This document shows, in pieces, positions 1-6,869 of a stretch of 14,807 bases of DNA (position 1 is the stretch's first letter; the number at the start of each line of letters is the position of its first letter). Position numbers and translations under genes: made by a program. The stretch spans positions 1-14,807 of the forward strand of contig CANMXH010000034.1 in assembly GCA_947501315.1 (NCBI GenBank). The letters are read 5' to 3'. This stretch comes from Caulobacteraceae bacterium. Its GTDB lineage: Bacteria > Pseudomonadota > Alphaproteobacteria > Caulobacterales > Caulobacteraceae. A model generated the notes under the pieces. The model had not been told where the DNA came from, did not search any database, and saw nothing but the letters and a program-made list of their open reading frames with translations.

Positions 1-4
1 AAAA

Positions 5-81
5 TGGCGCGCCCGGAACGATTCGAACGTCCGACCCTCAGATTCGTAGTCTGATGCTCTATCCAGCTGAGCTACGGGCGC
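5..81 (-). tRNA. tRNA-Arg, anticodon ACG
   Basis: Read on the minus strand, this is a complete 77-nt cloverleaf. The 7-bp acceptor stem pairs GCGCCCG with CGGGCGC, followed by discriminator G and an encoded CCA end. The D arm has GCTC/GAGC. The anticodon arm is TCAGA-loop-TCTGA with loop CTACGAA, giving anticodon ACG, which reads CGN arginine codons after A34 is deaminated to inosine. The T loop is TTCGAAT. All stems pair without a break and the gene is intact. Confidence 0.97.
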
Positions 82-107
82 GCTTGGCCGCGAACGGCGA
101 GGGCGGG

Positions 108-136
108 TATCTAGCGGAGGCGGGGGCAGGGGGCAA
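108..136 (-). promoter_or_regulatory. putative sigma-70 promoter of tRNA-Arg
   Basis: On the minus strand, TTGCCC (131-136) and TAGATA (108-113) are separated by exactly 17 bases and lie about 27 bases upstream of the mature tRNA 5' end. The -10 is only a partial match to TATAAT, so this rests on spacing and location. The sequence between here and the start of the next gene (137-271) holds nothing else that I recognise. Confidence 0.45.
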
Positions 137-271
137 GGGCTGTCGGGCGGGTTTTCGGTCATGCCATCCGGCAAGGCCCGGGGGCCACGAAAGGGCGGGG
201 GTTTCGTTCCCGCGGGCGGCGGGCCAAGGTGGGGTGCCTTCCCGCTTCTGCCTTCTCCGGATGAGTCCGCC

Positions 272-2053
272 ATGATCCCTTTCCCGCACCGGCCCCTGCG
301 CGCGTTCACGGTCGCTGTTGTCGCGATGGCGCTGGGTCTGGCCGGATGCGCGGGCGGCCTGCCGGGCCCCTGGGCGTCCGCCGGGCGTGCGGTGACCCCG
401 TCGCCCGGTGCGGTCCAGCCCCCGATGGCGCGCGGGCCGTTTGTGTCGGCGGCCAATCCGCTCGCGGTCGAGGCCGGATTGAGGATTCTGCGCGAGGGCG
501 GCTCGGCGGTCGATGCCGCGGTGGCGGTGCAGGCGGTGCTGGGTCTGGTCGAGCCGCAGTCATCCGGCCTCGGCGGCGGTGCCTTCATGATGGTTTTCGA
601 CGCCGGGACGGGCGAGGTGACAAGCTATGACGGCCGTGAAACTGCGCCCTCGGCCGCGACGCCCGAACTGTTCTTCGAGAACGGCCGGCCGCTGGGGATC
701 GGCGACGCGATCCTGAGCGGCCGTTCGACCGGCGCGCCCGGGGCCGTGGCCATGCTGGCCATGGCCCAGGCGGCGCATGGCCGCCTGCCCTGGAGCGCCC
801 TGTTCGGCGATGCGGAACGGCTGGCGCGAGACGGCTTTGTGGTCAGCCCGCGGCTGGCCGGTTTCATCGCTGCGACGCGGGGGCAGGCGCGGACGCGCTG
901 GGCCAATGCCTATTTCACCCGCGCGGACGGCGAGCGCTATGTCGCGGGCGATGTGCTGCAAAATCCGGCCTATGCCCGGACCGTGGCCGAGCTGGCGGCG
1001 GGCGGGGCCGAGGGCTTCTATCGCGGCCGGATCGCGCGCGAGATCGCCGCCACGGTGGCGGAGGAGCCGCGCCCGGGCACCCTGACGGTCGAGGACATCG
1101 CCGCCTATGCGCCGATCGAGCGGGGGGCCCTGTGCCGGCCCTACCGGATCTATGTGATCTGCGTCCCGCCGCCGCCGTCCAGCGGGGTGGCGGTGCTGCA
1201 GTTGCTGGCCATGGCCGAGCGGACGCCGGACATCGCCCTGGGTCCGGACAGCGCCGAGGCCTGGACTGCCTTCGCCCAGCTGCAGCGCCTGATGTACGCC
1301 GACCGTGATCGCTATGTCGCCGATCCGGCCTTTGTGGGCGTACCGGTGCAGGGGCTGCTGGACCCGGATTATACGGCGGCCCGCGCGGCCCTGGCACCGG
1401 GCCTCACGGGCGCGGCCACCGCGGGGACACCGCCCGGGGGGGCGTTTGTCGGGCCGGATGCCACCCGGGAACCGGCGGGGACCTCGCATTTTGTCATCGT
1501 CGATGCAGCGGGCAATGCGGTCAGCATGACCACGACGATCGAGAGCCTGTTCGGCTCGGGCCGGATGGCGGCGGGCTTTTTTCTCAACAATGAGCTGACC
1601 GACTTCTCCCTTGCGCCGCTGCGGGCCGACGGCGCACCGGCGGCCAATGCCGTGGCGGCGGGCAAGCGGCCGCGATCCTCCATGTCGCCCGTTCTGATTC
1701 TCGATCGTGAAGGGCGGCTGGTCGGTGCCCTGGGTTCGCCGGGCGGGCCGTCTATCCTGGCCTATAACGCGAGGGCCCTGATCGCCATGCTGGACTGGGG
1801 CCTTCCGGTGCAGACGGCGTTCAACCTGCCCAATCTGGTGGCGCGGGGTGACGGCTTTGGCGCGGATACGGAGCGTTTCTCCGAAGCCCTGCGGGCGGGC
1901 CTGGCGGCGCGTGGCGTGACCCTGAGGCCCAATGACAGCGAAACCTCGGGCCTGCATGGCGGACTCTGGCGTCAGGGCCCGGACGGCTGGGCCTGGGACG
2001 GCGGTGCCGACGATCGCCGCGAGGGTGTGGCCAGAACAGGGCCCGTTGATTAG
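272..2053 (+). CDS. ggt: gamma-glutamyltransferase, lipoprotein
   Basis: A 593-residue gamma-glutamyltranspeptidase of the N-terminal nucleophile hydrolase class. It cleaves the gamma-glutamyl bond of glutathione and related compounds outside the cytoplasm, and the precursor self-cleaves into large and small subunits. Residues 1-26 form a lipoprotein signal with lipobox LAGC (Cys26). The residue after Cys26 is Ala, not Asp, which suggests an outer-membrane anchor. GRETAP (121-126) carries the conserved substrate-binding Arg122. GTSHF places the autoprocessing and catalytic Thr at 404. The later motifs NNELTDFS and GSPGGPSI match the small subunit. I chose the ATG at 272 because it gives the lipoprotein signal directly; the frame is open back to an ATG at 161, but that extension is GC-rich and unlike the family. 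No operon partner is visible, and the next gene is convergent. The family is certain; the substrate is inferred. Confidence 0.95.
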   Translation: MIPFPHRPLRAFTVAVVAMALGLAGCAGGLPGPWASAGRAVTPSPGAVQPPMARGPFVSAANPLAVEAGLRILREGGSAVDAAVAVQAVLGLVEPQSSGLGGGAFMMVFDAGTGEVTSYDGRETAPSAATPELFFENGRPLGIGDAILSGRSTGAPGAVAMLAMAQAAHGRLPWSALFGDAERLARDGFVVSPRLAGFIAATRGQARTRWANAYFTRADGERYVAGDVLQNPAYARTVAELAAGGAEGFYRGRIAREIAATVAEEPRPGTLTVEDIAAYAPIERGALCRPYRIYVICVPPPPSSGVAVLQLLAMAERTPDIALGPDSAEAWTAFAQLQRLMYADRDRYVADPAFVGVPVQGLLDPDYTAARAALAPGLTGAATAGTPPGGAFVGPDATREPAGTSHFVIVDAAGNAVSMTTTIESLFGSGRMAAGFFLNNELTDFSLAPLRADGAPAANAVAAGKRPRSSMSPVLILDREGRLVGALGSPGGPSILAYNARALIAMLDWGLPVQTAFNLPNLVARGDGFGADTERFSEALRAGLAARGVTLRPNDSETSGLHGGLWRQGPDGWAWDGGADDRREGVARTGPVD

Positions 2054-2116
2054 GCGCGCGATGCCAGCGGGCGGGATGACGGGCAGCCGGGCTGACCCCC
2101 GATCCGCGGCCCGTCC

Positions 2117-2980
2117 CTATTCAGGCTTGATCGACAGCTGGAAGGCGATGACCCCTTCGGAGACGTCGCTGTCGACACCCTCGCCGACGCGCACACCCTC
2201 GGGCCCGAGCTCGCGGTAAATCAGGCCGAAGGAGCTCTGCACCGGTCCCCGGCGCATGGCCAAGCCAAGCGAGGCATCGCCAATGAAGACGCCGGCGTCA
2301 TGGCTGACTCCAGAACCTGCGAACTCGCCGTCACGGGTGCGGGCCCAGTTGTAGCCCACCGCCCGGCCGGATCCTGCCGCATAGAGATACCAGCGGGGGC
2401 GCTGGCCAAACGTCGCTTCGCCGGCCGGCATCAGCTGATCCAGATCCGGTCCGATCCGCAGGGTCGCCCCGGCCTCGGTGGTGCTGCCCCGCGAGCCGAC
2501 GCCGACCCCGAGATGGGGTGAAAGGGTGATGTCGAGTCCGGACGCCATCCTGGCCAGGGTGCCTGTCCAGCCGCGGGTGAAGGTCAGGTCGTAGTGTTCG
2601 GCGTCATAGGCGGCGGGATCGAGCGGTCCGGGTGGCAGGGGCGAGCCGTCGACCCGGCGCACCGGGCCCTCGGTCCGCAGCCGCAGGCGGTCGTCGTAAT
2701 CGCCGTTCCCGAACCAGACGTCCCGGTTCGATGCGGCCCATGGCGAGCCTCTTTCGCGCAGGGGCGCTATGTACCCATGCGTTGCCTCATCCGCGACGGA
2801 GCTCGCATCACGGTCGATCCGGATCGAAAGGTCCGCCGTCCCCGACGGGGATTGGCGCGTCAGTATCCACGGATTGGACAGGGCGGTCTGGATTGAGGGC
2901 GGCGACGCGGTCGCCGGCGCCGGGGCCAACAGGGCCACAGTCGTCAAGGCTACAATCGATACGGCCGTCACAGGCACCAA
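2117..2980 (-). CDS. LpxR-like (DUF2219) outer-membrane protein
   Basis: A 287-residue exported protein. Residues 1 to about 25 form a signal peptide ending in an APATA-type cleavage site. The rest has the alternating pattern of an outer-membrane beta-barrel and ends in a short aromatic and hydrophobic strand (FQLSIKPE). The segments PHLGVGVG, then EAGATLRIG, then RWYLYAAGSGRAVGYN resemble the C-terminal half of the LpxR/DUF2219 family. LpxR of Salmonella removes the 3'-acyloxyacyl group from lipid A. The N-terminal part is weakly conserved: I do not see the Asn-Asp-Asp catalytic cluster, only an IDRDAS stretch near residues 54-59. Deacylase activity is therefore uncertain. It lies 137 bases downstream of nrdA on the same strand and is convergent with the ggt gene. 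The family call rests on remembered motifs, not an alignment. Confidence 0.65.
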   Translation of the reverse strand: MVPVTAVSIVALTTVALLAPAPATASPPSIQTALSNPWILTRQSPSGTADLSIRIDRDASSVADEATHGYIAPLRERGSPWAASNRDVWFGNGDYDDRLRLRTEGPVRRVDGSPLPPGPLDPAAYDAEHYDLTFTRGWTGTLARMASGLDITLSPHLGVGVGSRGSTTEAGATLRIGPDLDQLMPAGEATFGQRPRWYLYAAGSGRAVGYNWARTRDGEFAGSGVSHDAGVFIGDASLGLAMRRGPVQSSFGLIYRELGPEGVRVGEGVDSDVSEGVIAFQLSIKPE

Positions 2981-3016
2981 CGGTTTTCCCGATCCGTCAA
3001 CAGCTCACGACTCTGC

Positions 3017-3056
3017 ACGATGTGCATCGTCTCGCCAACAGGCTTTTGCCCTGCTG
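3017..3056. other. small inverted repeats in the gap between nrdA and the LpxR-like gene
   Basis: The 137-base gap 2981-3117 holds two possible hairpins here. The first is ACGATG-TG-CATCGT (3017-3030). The second is an imperfect stem in which CCAACAGGC faces GCCCTGCTGG around TTTT (about 3034-3056). The gap must hold the promoter or leader of the LpxR-like gene on the minus strand, but I could not identify a convincing -35/-10 pair. Confidence 0.25.
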
Positions 3057-3086
3057 GATGAACGTCGTCAGACCGTCTAGGTTCCG

Positions 3087-3104
3087 TGAGCCTGGCCAGG
3101 CTCA
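3087..3104. terminator. 18-base perfect palindrome after nrdA, possible terminator
   Basis: TGAGCCTGGCCAGGCTCA is a perfect palindrome that begins 14 bases beyond the nrdA stop codon on the minus strand. The position suits a transcript-ending hairpin. No T-run follows it in the nrdA direction, so it is either a weak intrinsic terminator, a 3'-end protecting hairpin or a protein site. Confidence 0.35.
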
Positions 3105-3117
3105 AGCCCCGCACGCC

Positions 3118-5001
3118 CTACTGACAGGCGAGGCACTCATCATAGTCCGTGGGGGCAGCGCTGAAGAGGTCCGGCTGGTTCGGATCGAGCTCGTCCTCGA
3201 CCTTGTCATCCGCGCCTGCGAAGGCCGCGCGCTGGACCGACTTCGAGCGCAGATAGTAGAGCGATTTCACGCCCTTCTCCCAGGCCGACCAGTGCAGCAT
3301 GTGCAGGTCCCATTTGTTGACGTCGCCCGGGATGAACAGATTGATCGACTGGGCCTGGCAGATGTCCGCCGCACGGTCGGCCGACAGTTCGACGATCCAG
3401 CGCTGATCCAGTTCGAAGGCGGTCTTGTAGATCGACTTCTCGTCATCGCTCAGATCGTCCAGATGCTGGACCGAGCCTTCGTGCTCGAGGATGGAGCTCC
3501 ACACCGCCTCGGTGTCGATGCCCTTCTCGCCCAGCAGGCGTTCCAGATAGGGGTTCTTGACGGCGAACGAGCCCGACAGGGTCTTGTGCGTATAGATGTT
3601 GGCCGGGATCGGCTCGATACCGGCCGAGGTACCGCCGCAGATGATCGAGATCGAGGCCGTCGGGGCGATGGCCAGCTTGTGGCTGAACCGCTCCATAACG
3701 CCGCGCTCGGCGGCATCCTCGCAGGCCCCTTTTTCTTCGGCCAGCAGGCGGCTGGCCTTGTCGGCCTCGCGGCGCAGATGTTTGAACAGCCGCATGTTCC
3801 ACGACTTGGCCATGGCCGACTCAAAGGCCACGCCCTGCGCCTGCAGGAAGGAGTGGAAGCCCATCAGGCCCAGACCCACCGAGCGCTCGCGCTTGGCCGA
3901 ATAGACGGCGGCCGCCATGGCGGGCGGGGCGCGGCGGATGAAGTCTTCCAGAACATTGTCGAGGAACCGCATCACGTCCTCGATGAAGCGGGGCTCCTCG
4001 CGCCACTCCAGGAAGCTCTCGGCATTGACCGAGGACAGGCAGCAGACGGCGGTGCGGTCGACACCCAGGTGGTCGCGGCCGGTGTGCAGGGTGATCTCGC
4101 TGCACAGGTTGGACTGTTTCACCGACAGGCCCAGATCGCGCTGATGTTGCGGCATCTGGCGGTTCACCGTGTCGGAGAAGATCAGATAGGGCTCGCCGGT
4201 CTGCAGGCGGATTTCCAGGATCTTCTGCCACAGGGCGCGGGCGTCGACGGTCTTCACCACCGCCTGGTTCTTGGGCGAGAGCAGGTCGAACGTCCGGCCG
4301 TCCCGGACGGCTTCCATGAAGGCGTCCGAGATGTTGATGCCGTGGTGCAGGTTCAGGGACTTGCGGTTGAAGTCGCCCGAGGGTTTGCGGATCTCGAGGA
4401 ACTCCTCGATCTCCGGATGGTGGACGTCCAGATAGACGGCGGCCGAGCCGCGGCGCAGCGAACCCTGGCTGATCGCCAGGGTCAGGGAGTCCATCACGCG
4501 GATGAAGGGGATGATGCCCGAGGTCTGGCCTGCGCCCTTGACCTTCTCGCCGATCGACCGGACGCCGCCCCAGTAGGTGCCGATGCCGCCGCCGTTGGAG
4601 GCGAGGGCCACATTCTCGTTCCAGACCGACTGGATGCCGTCGAGGCTGTCAGCCACGGCGTTCAGGAAGCAGCTGATCGGCAGGCCACGGTCGGCCCCGC
4701 CGTTCGACAGCACCGGCGTCGAGGGCATGAACCAGAGCTTCGACATGTAGTCATAGACGCGCTGGGCGTGATCATGGTCGTCGGCATAGGCCGTGGCGAC
4801 GCGGGCGAACATGTCCTGATAGCTCTCGCCGGGCAGCAGATAGCGGTCTTCCAGCGTCTTCTTGCCGAATTCGGTCAGCAGGTCGTCGCGGGACCGGTCA
4901 AGCTGGAGTGAGCGCACCACGGAAAGCTGGGGGCGCAGCGCCGCATCACCGCCTGCAACCGGCTGGAATTCCACTGTCTTCAACGCTTCGCCGCCGGCCA
5001 T
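3118..5001 (-). CDS. nrdA: class I ribonucleoside-diphosphate reductase, alpha (catalytic) subunit
   Basis: The large subunit of class I ribonucleotide reductase, which with NrdB converts ribonucleoside diphosphates to deoxyribonucleotides in the cytoplasm. Numbered from 5001, it is 627 residues. The first active-site Cys lies in PISCFLN (Cys111). QSNLCSEI holds Asn298, the thiyl-radical Cys300 and Glu302. The second redox Cys lies in AVCCLSS (320/321). Tyr582-Tyr583 in SLYYLRSKS are the radical-transfer pair, and the swinging-tail cysteines are in the terminal CLACQ (623, 626). All catalytic residues are present. The N terminus lacks the VxKRDG-type ATP-cone of E. coli NrdA, so the protein is short. 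The frame is open to an ATGATG at 5058, but that start lies inside an NrdR-like operator. The ATG at 5001 has AGGGA upstream, though at a loose spacing. nrdB is about 2.4 kb away on the other strand. Confidence 0.95.
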   Translation of the reverse strand: MAGGEALKTVEFQPVAGGDAALRPQLSVVRSLQLDRSRDDLLTEFGKKTLEDRYLLPGESYQDMFARVATAYADDHDHAQRVYDYMSKLWFMPSTPVLSNGGADRGLPISCFLNAVADSLDGIQSVWNENVALASNGGGIGTYWGGVRSIGEKVKGAGQTSGIIPFIRVMDSLTLAISQGSLRRGSAAVYLDVHHPEIEEFLEIRKPSGDFNRKSLNLHHGINISDAFMEAVRDGRTFDLLSPKNQAVVKTVDARALWQKILEIRLQTGEPYLIFSDTVNRQMPQHQRDLGLSVKQSNLCSEITLHTGRDHLGVDRTAVCCLSSVNAESFLEWREEPRFIEDVMRFLDNVLEDFIRRAPPAMAAAVYSAKRERSVGLGLMGFHSFLQAQGVAFESAMAKSWNMRLFKHLRREADKASRLLAEEKGACEDAAERGVMERFSHKLAIAPTASISIICGGTSAGIEPIPANIYTHKTLSGSFAVKNPYLERLLGEKGIDTEAVWSSILEHEGSVQHLDDLSDDEKSIYKTAFELDQRWIVELSADRAADICQAQSINLFIPGDVNKWDLHMLHWSAWEKGVKSLYYLRSKSVQRAAFAGADDKVEDELDPNQPDLFSAAPTDYDECLACQ

Positions 5002-5049
5002 AATGCTGTCGTCCCTGAACTGGATCGTTGCGAGAACCCCGCGCCCTGA

Positions 5050-5096
5050 CCACATCATCTAGTGGCCGGAACGTTTCTCGCGTCCAGATATGGGGC
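5050..5096 (-). promoter_or_regulatory. pair of NrdR boxes upstream of nrdA
   Basis: NrdR is the ATP-cone repressor of ribonucleotide reductase genes and binds paired 16-bp sites near the consensus acaCwAtATaTwGtgt. Read on the minus strand, the proximal site is CCACTAGATGATGTGG (5050-5065) and the distal site is GCCCCATATCTGGACG (5081-5096). The centres are 31 bp apart, the usual three-turn spacing. A weak promoter, TTGGTT-16-TATCTG, would place its -10 inside the distal box, consistent with repression. The proximal box covers the ATG at 5058. The call rests on core bases, spacing, and a matching pair upstream of nrdB. Confidence 0.75.
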
Positions 5097-5113
5097 GCAG
5101 ATGGCTAACCAAC

Positions 5114-5130
5114 CGTCAACGGGGTTGACG
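5114..5130. promoter_or_regulatory. inverted repeat CGTCAAC-GGG-GTTGACG
   Basis: A perfect 7-bp inverted repeat around GGG, 18 bp upstream of the distal NrdR box in the gap between nrdA and the PAP2 gene. Each arm contains TTGAC, so on each strand it could act as a -35 element for one of the two divergent genes. Alternatively it is an operator for an unknown dimeric regulator. The arms are exact; the function is a guess. Confidence 0.35.
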
Positions 5131-5213
5131 ATCACTTTCTGCCCGAATCGCTCTCATGGCGGGGGATGAGCCTGTGGACAGGCTGCAACGAGGGCGTAAC
5201 AGGCCTGAGCGCA

Positions 5214-5225
5214 TCGTGATCACGA
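5214..5225. promoter_or_regulatory. 12-bp palindrome upstream of the PAP2 gene
   Basis: TCGTGATCACGA is a perfect palindrome about 43 bases upstream of the PAP2 start. The half-motif GTGAT occurs again just downstream, in CGCGTGATTGG. It could be a regulator site. I cannot name the regulator, and a 12-bp palindrome may be chance. Confidence 0.25.
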
Positions 5226-5268
5226 ACGCGTGATTGGAACGTCACACAAGCGGGACTGTTAGCGACAG

Positions 5269-6051
5269 ATGATCTCCTCTGAAACAACCGCCCTTGTCGG
5301 GCGTGTCCGGCGCCTCGCGAGGACGGAATTCAGCGCTCTTGCGGCCGTGCTCGTCCTGGTCGCCGGGGTCGCGGCCTTTGCCAAACTGGCCCACGGCATG
5401 GCGGGGGCGGATGGCCTTGAGTTTGACCGGGCTGTCCTGCTGGCCATGCGGCCCGGCGGCGCGGCCGACGGCTGGGGGCCGCCCTGGCTCGAAACGGCGG
5501 CGCTCGATCTGACGTCGCTGGGCGGGATCGCCGTTCTCGGCCTGTTTGGCCTCATCGTGGTTCTGTTCCTGATCCTGCAGCGCAAGCGGCTGTCGGCCCT
5601 GCTGCTGGCGCTCGGTCTGGCCGGTGGCGTGGGTCTCAGCGAAGGGTTGAAGGCCGTCTTCGGGCGCGACCGGCCGCCGGAGGCCTGGCGAGCCGTCGAG
5701 GCGGTCAACGCCAGCTTCCCTTCGGGCCATGCCCTGCTTGCGACGGTCTTCTATCTCAGCATGGGCGTCATGCTGACCCGGGCGTTCCCGCCGCGACATC
5801 TCAAGGCCTGTGTGCTCGGGGTCGCCCTGCTCCTGACCCTGATCGTCGGCCTGACCCGGGTCTATCTGGCCGCACACTGGGCCAGCGATGTCCTGGCCGG
5901 CTGGAGCCTGGGTGCAGCCTGGGCCATGGCCCTGTGGCTGGTGGCCCATGCGGTGCAACGCAGACAGTCTGTCCGTGACCGTAGAGCGCACGCCGCGCTC
6001 TTGCCGGACGATACGGTCACCGCTAAGGACCCATCCGTCATCGGGGAGTAG
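5269..6051 (+). CDS. PAP2-family membrane phosphatase
   Basis: A 260-residue integral membrane protein with the three-part type 2 phosphatidic acid phosphatase signature: KAVFGRDRP (128-136), PSGH (151-154) and RVYLAAHWASD (197-207). The His of PSGH is the general acid and the His of AAHWASD is the nucleophile in this family. About six hydrophobic helices surround these motifs. Likely substrates are lipid pyrophosphates or monophosphates, such as undecaprenyl pyrophosphate or phosphatidic acid, hydrolysed on the periplasmic face; sequence alone does not separate these. It is the first gene of a plus-strand run (PAP2, GDT1, VanZ). Its stop codon TAG is the last three bases of the conserved GGGGAGTAG of the Mn riboswitch, so the end of the reading frame and the RNA element are interlocked. 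Confidence 0.93.
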   Translation: MISSETTALVGRVRRLARTEFSALAAVLVLVAGVAAFAKLAHGMAGADGLEFDRAVLLAMRPGGAADGWGPPWLETAALDLTSLGGIAVLGLFGLIVVLFLILQRKRLSALLLALGLAGGVGLSEGLKAVFGRDRPPEAWRAVEAVNASFPSGHALLATVFYLSMGVMLTRAFPPRHLKACVLGVALLLTLIVGLTRVYLAAHWASDVLAGWSLGAAWAMALWLVAHAVQRRQSVRDRRAHAALLPDDTVTAKDPSVIGE

Positions 6052-6245
6052 CCGCCCGCACCGATCAGCGGGGTTCGCGTCAACATACTTCCTCTCGCCC
6101 GGAGAGGATGGCGCGGGAAGTTTCCGGGGCCTCTGGCCGCAAGCGACTGCGTCGCGCGCGCTCAGGCCCCGCCAACACGGCAAGACCGCTGGCTTCGCAG
6201 GGTGCTTCCACGCGGGGGCCGGCTGCGGATGCCACTGGTCTGTCC
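6043..6245 (+). promoter_or_regulatory. yybP-ykoY manganese riboswitch upstream of the GDT1 gene
   Basis: The conserved blocks of this Mn2+-sensing RNA occur in order: GGGGAGTAG (6043-6051), TCAACATACT (6080-6089), GGGGCCT (6126-6132) pairing perfectly with AGGCCCC (6164-6170), and GGCAAGACC (6179-6187). The last starts a stem in which AGACC and TGGC (6183-6193) pair with GCCA and GGTCT (6231-6241). The family controls Mn exporters, including the UPF0016/TMEM165/GDT1 type, and the next gene is exactly that. Whether the switch acts on transcription or translation is not clear; no T-rich terminator is visible. The element ends about 27 bases before the TTG start. The outer boundaries are approximate. 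Confidence 0.88.
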
Positions 6246-6271
6246 GCCGAACCCCCGCGAACGATGAAGTA

Positions 6272-6835
6272 TTGGACGCCTTCCTGATATCGACCGGCCT
6301 CGTCTCCATCGCGGAGATCGGGGACAAGACCATGCTGCTGGCCATCATGCTGGCCGCGGCGTGGCGACGGCCTCTGCCGATCCTGCTCGGAATACTGGTC
6401 GCGACCCTGGCCAACCATGCGGTCGCGGCCCTGGCGGGGTCGATGCTGGCGCGGTTCATGGACGGCGACTGGGTGCGCTGGGTCGTCGGCCTGGCCTTTC
6501 TCGGGTTTGCGGTCTGGGCGCTGATCCCCGACCGGTTCCATGAGGCACCCGACCGGACCGCGAAGACCCCCGCCGGCATCTTCTGGGCCACCGTCGTCGC
6601 CTTCTTCCTCATCGAGATGGGCGACAAGACCCAGGTCGCGACGGCCATGCTGGCCGCTCAGTTCCAGAACCTGCCGCTTGTGGTCGCGGGCTCGACTCTC
6701 GGCATGATGCTGGTCAACGGGCCGGCCGTTCTGCTGGGCGAAACTGCGGCAAAACGGCTGCCACTGGGCTGGATTCGCCTGGCCGCGGCTGCGGGTTTCG
6801 CGGCGACCGGGGTTTGGGTCCTGTTCGCGGGCTGA
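6272..6835 (+). CDS. TMEM165/GDT1 (UPF0016) family Mn2+ exporter
   Basis: A 187-residue membrane protein with the duplicated signature of the family, EIGDKT (15-20) and EMGDKT (115-120), each opening a three-helix half. Bacterial members such as MneA of Vibrio and Mnx of cyanobacteria export manganese, and yeast GDT1 and human TMEM165 move Mn or Ca. The function is supported by the Mn riboswitch directly upstream. The frame is open far upstream through the riboswitch and into the PAP2 gene, but homology begins at DAFLISTGL. The only plausible start just before it is TTG at 6272 (GAAGTATTG); the ATG at 6264 is out of frame. The length from 6272 fits the usual 190 or so residues. The VanZ-like gene follows after 34 bases. 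Confidence 0.92.
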   Translation: MDAFLISTGLVSIAEIGDKTMLLAIMLAAAWRRPLPILLGILVATLANHAVAALAGSMLARFMDGDWVRWVVGLAFLGFAVWALIPDRFHEAPDRTAKTPAGIFWATVVAFFLIEMGDKTQVATAMLAAQFQNLPLVVAGSTLGMMLVNGPAVLLGETAAKRLPLGWIRLAAAAGFAATGVWVLFAG

Positions 6836-6869
6836 TAGAAGCGGGTCTCTACGGAAAGCCCCGAAACCT

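Noticed and set aside
161..271. Longer start for the gamma-glutamyltransferase gene
   Set aside because: It would place 37 Gly/Arg-rich residues before a clean lipoprotein signal peptide.
560..1957. 465-codon minus-strand frame opposite the gamma-glutamyltransferase gene
   Set aside because: Arg/Gly/His-rich shadow of a high-GC gene with no recognisable motif; the plus strand is a full enzyme.
2632..4911. 759-codon plus-strand frame antisense to nrdA
   Set aside because: The translation is low-complexity, rich in Gln, Asp, Arg and Gly, and mirrors nrdA codons. The minus strand encodes an intact NrdA with all catalytic residues.
5105..5112. CtrA-like half site (TTAGCCAT on the minus strand) upstream of nrdA
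   Set aside because: A single half site with one mismatch and no partner at the expected spacing is too common to call.
5242..6648. 468-codon minus-strand frame across PAP2, the riboswitch and the GDT1 gene
   Set aside because: It crosses two clear genes and a structured RNA on the other strand and shows no domain.
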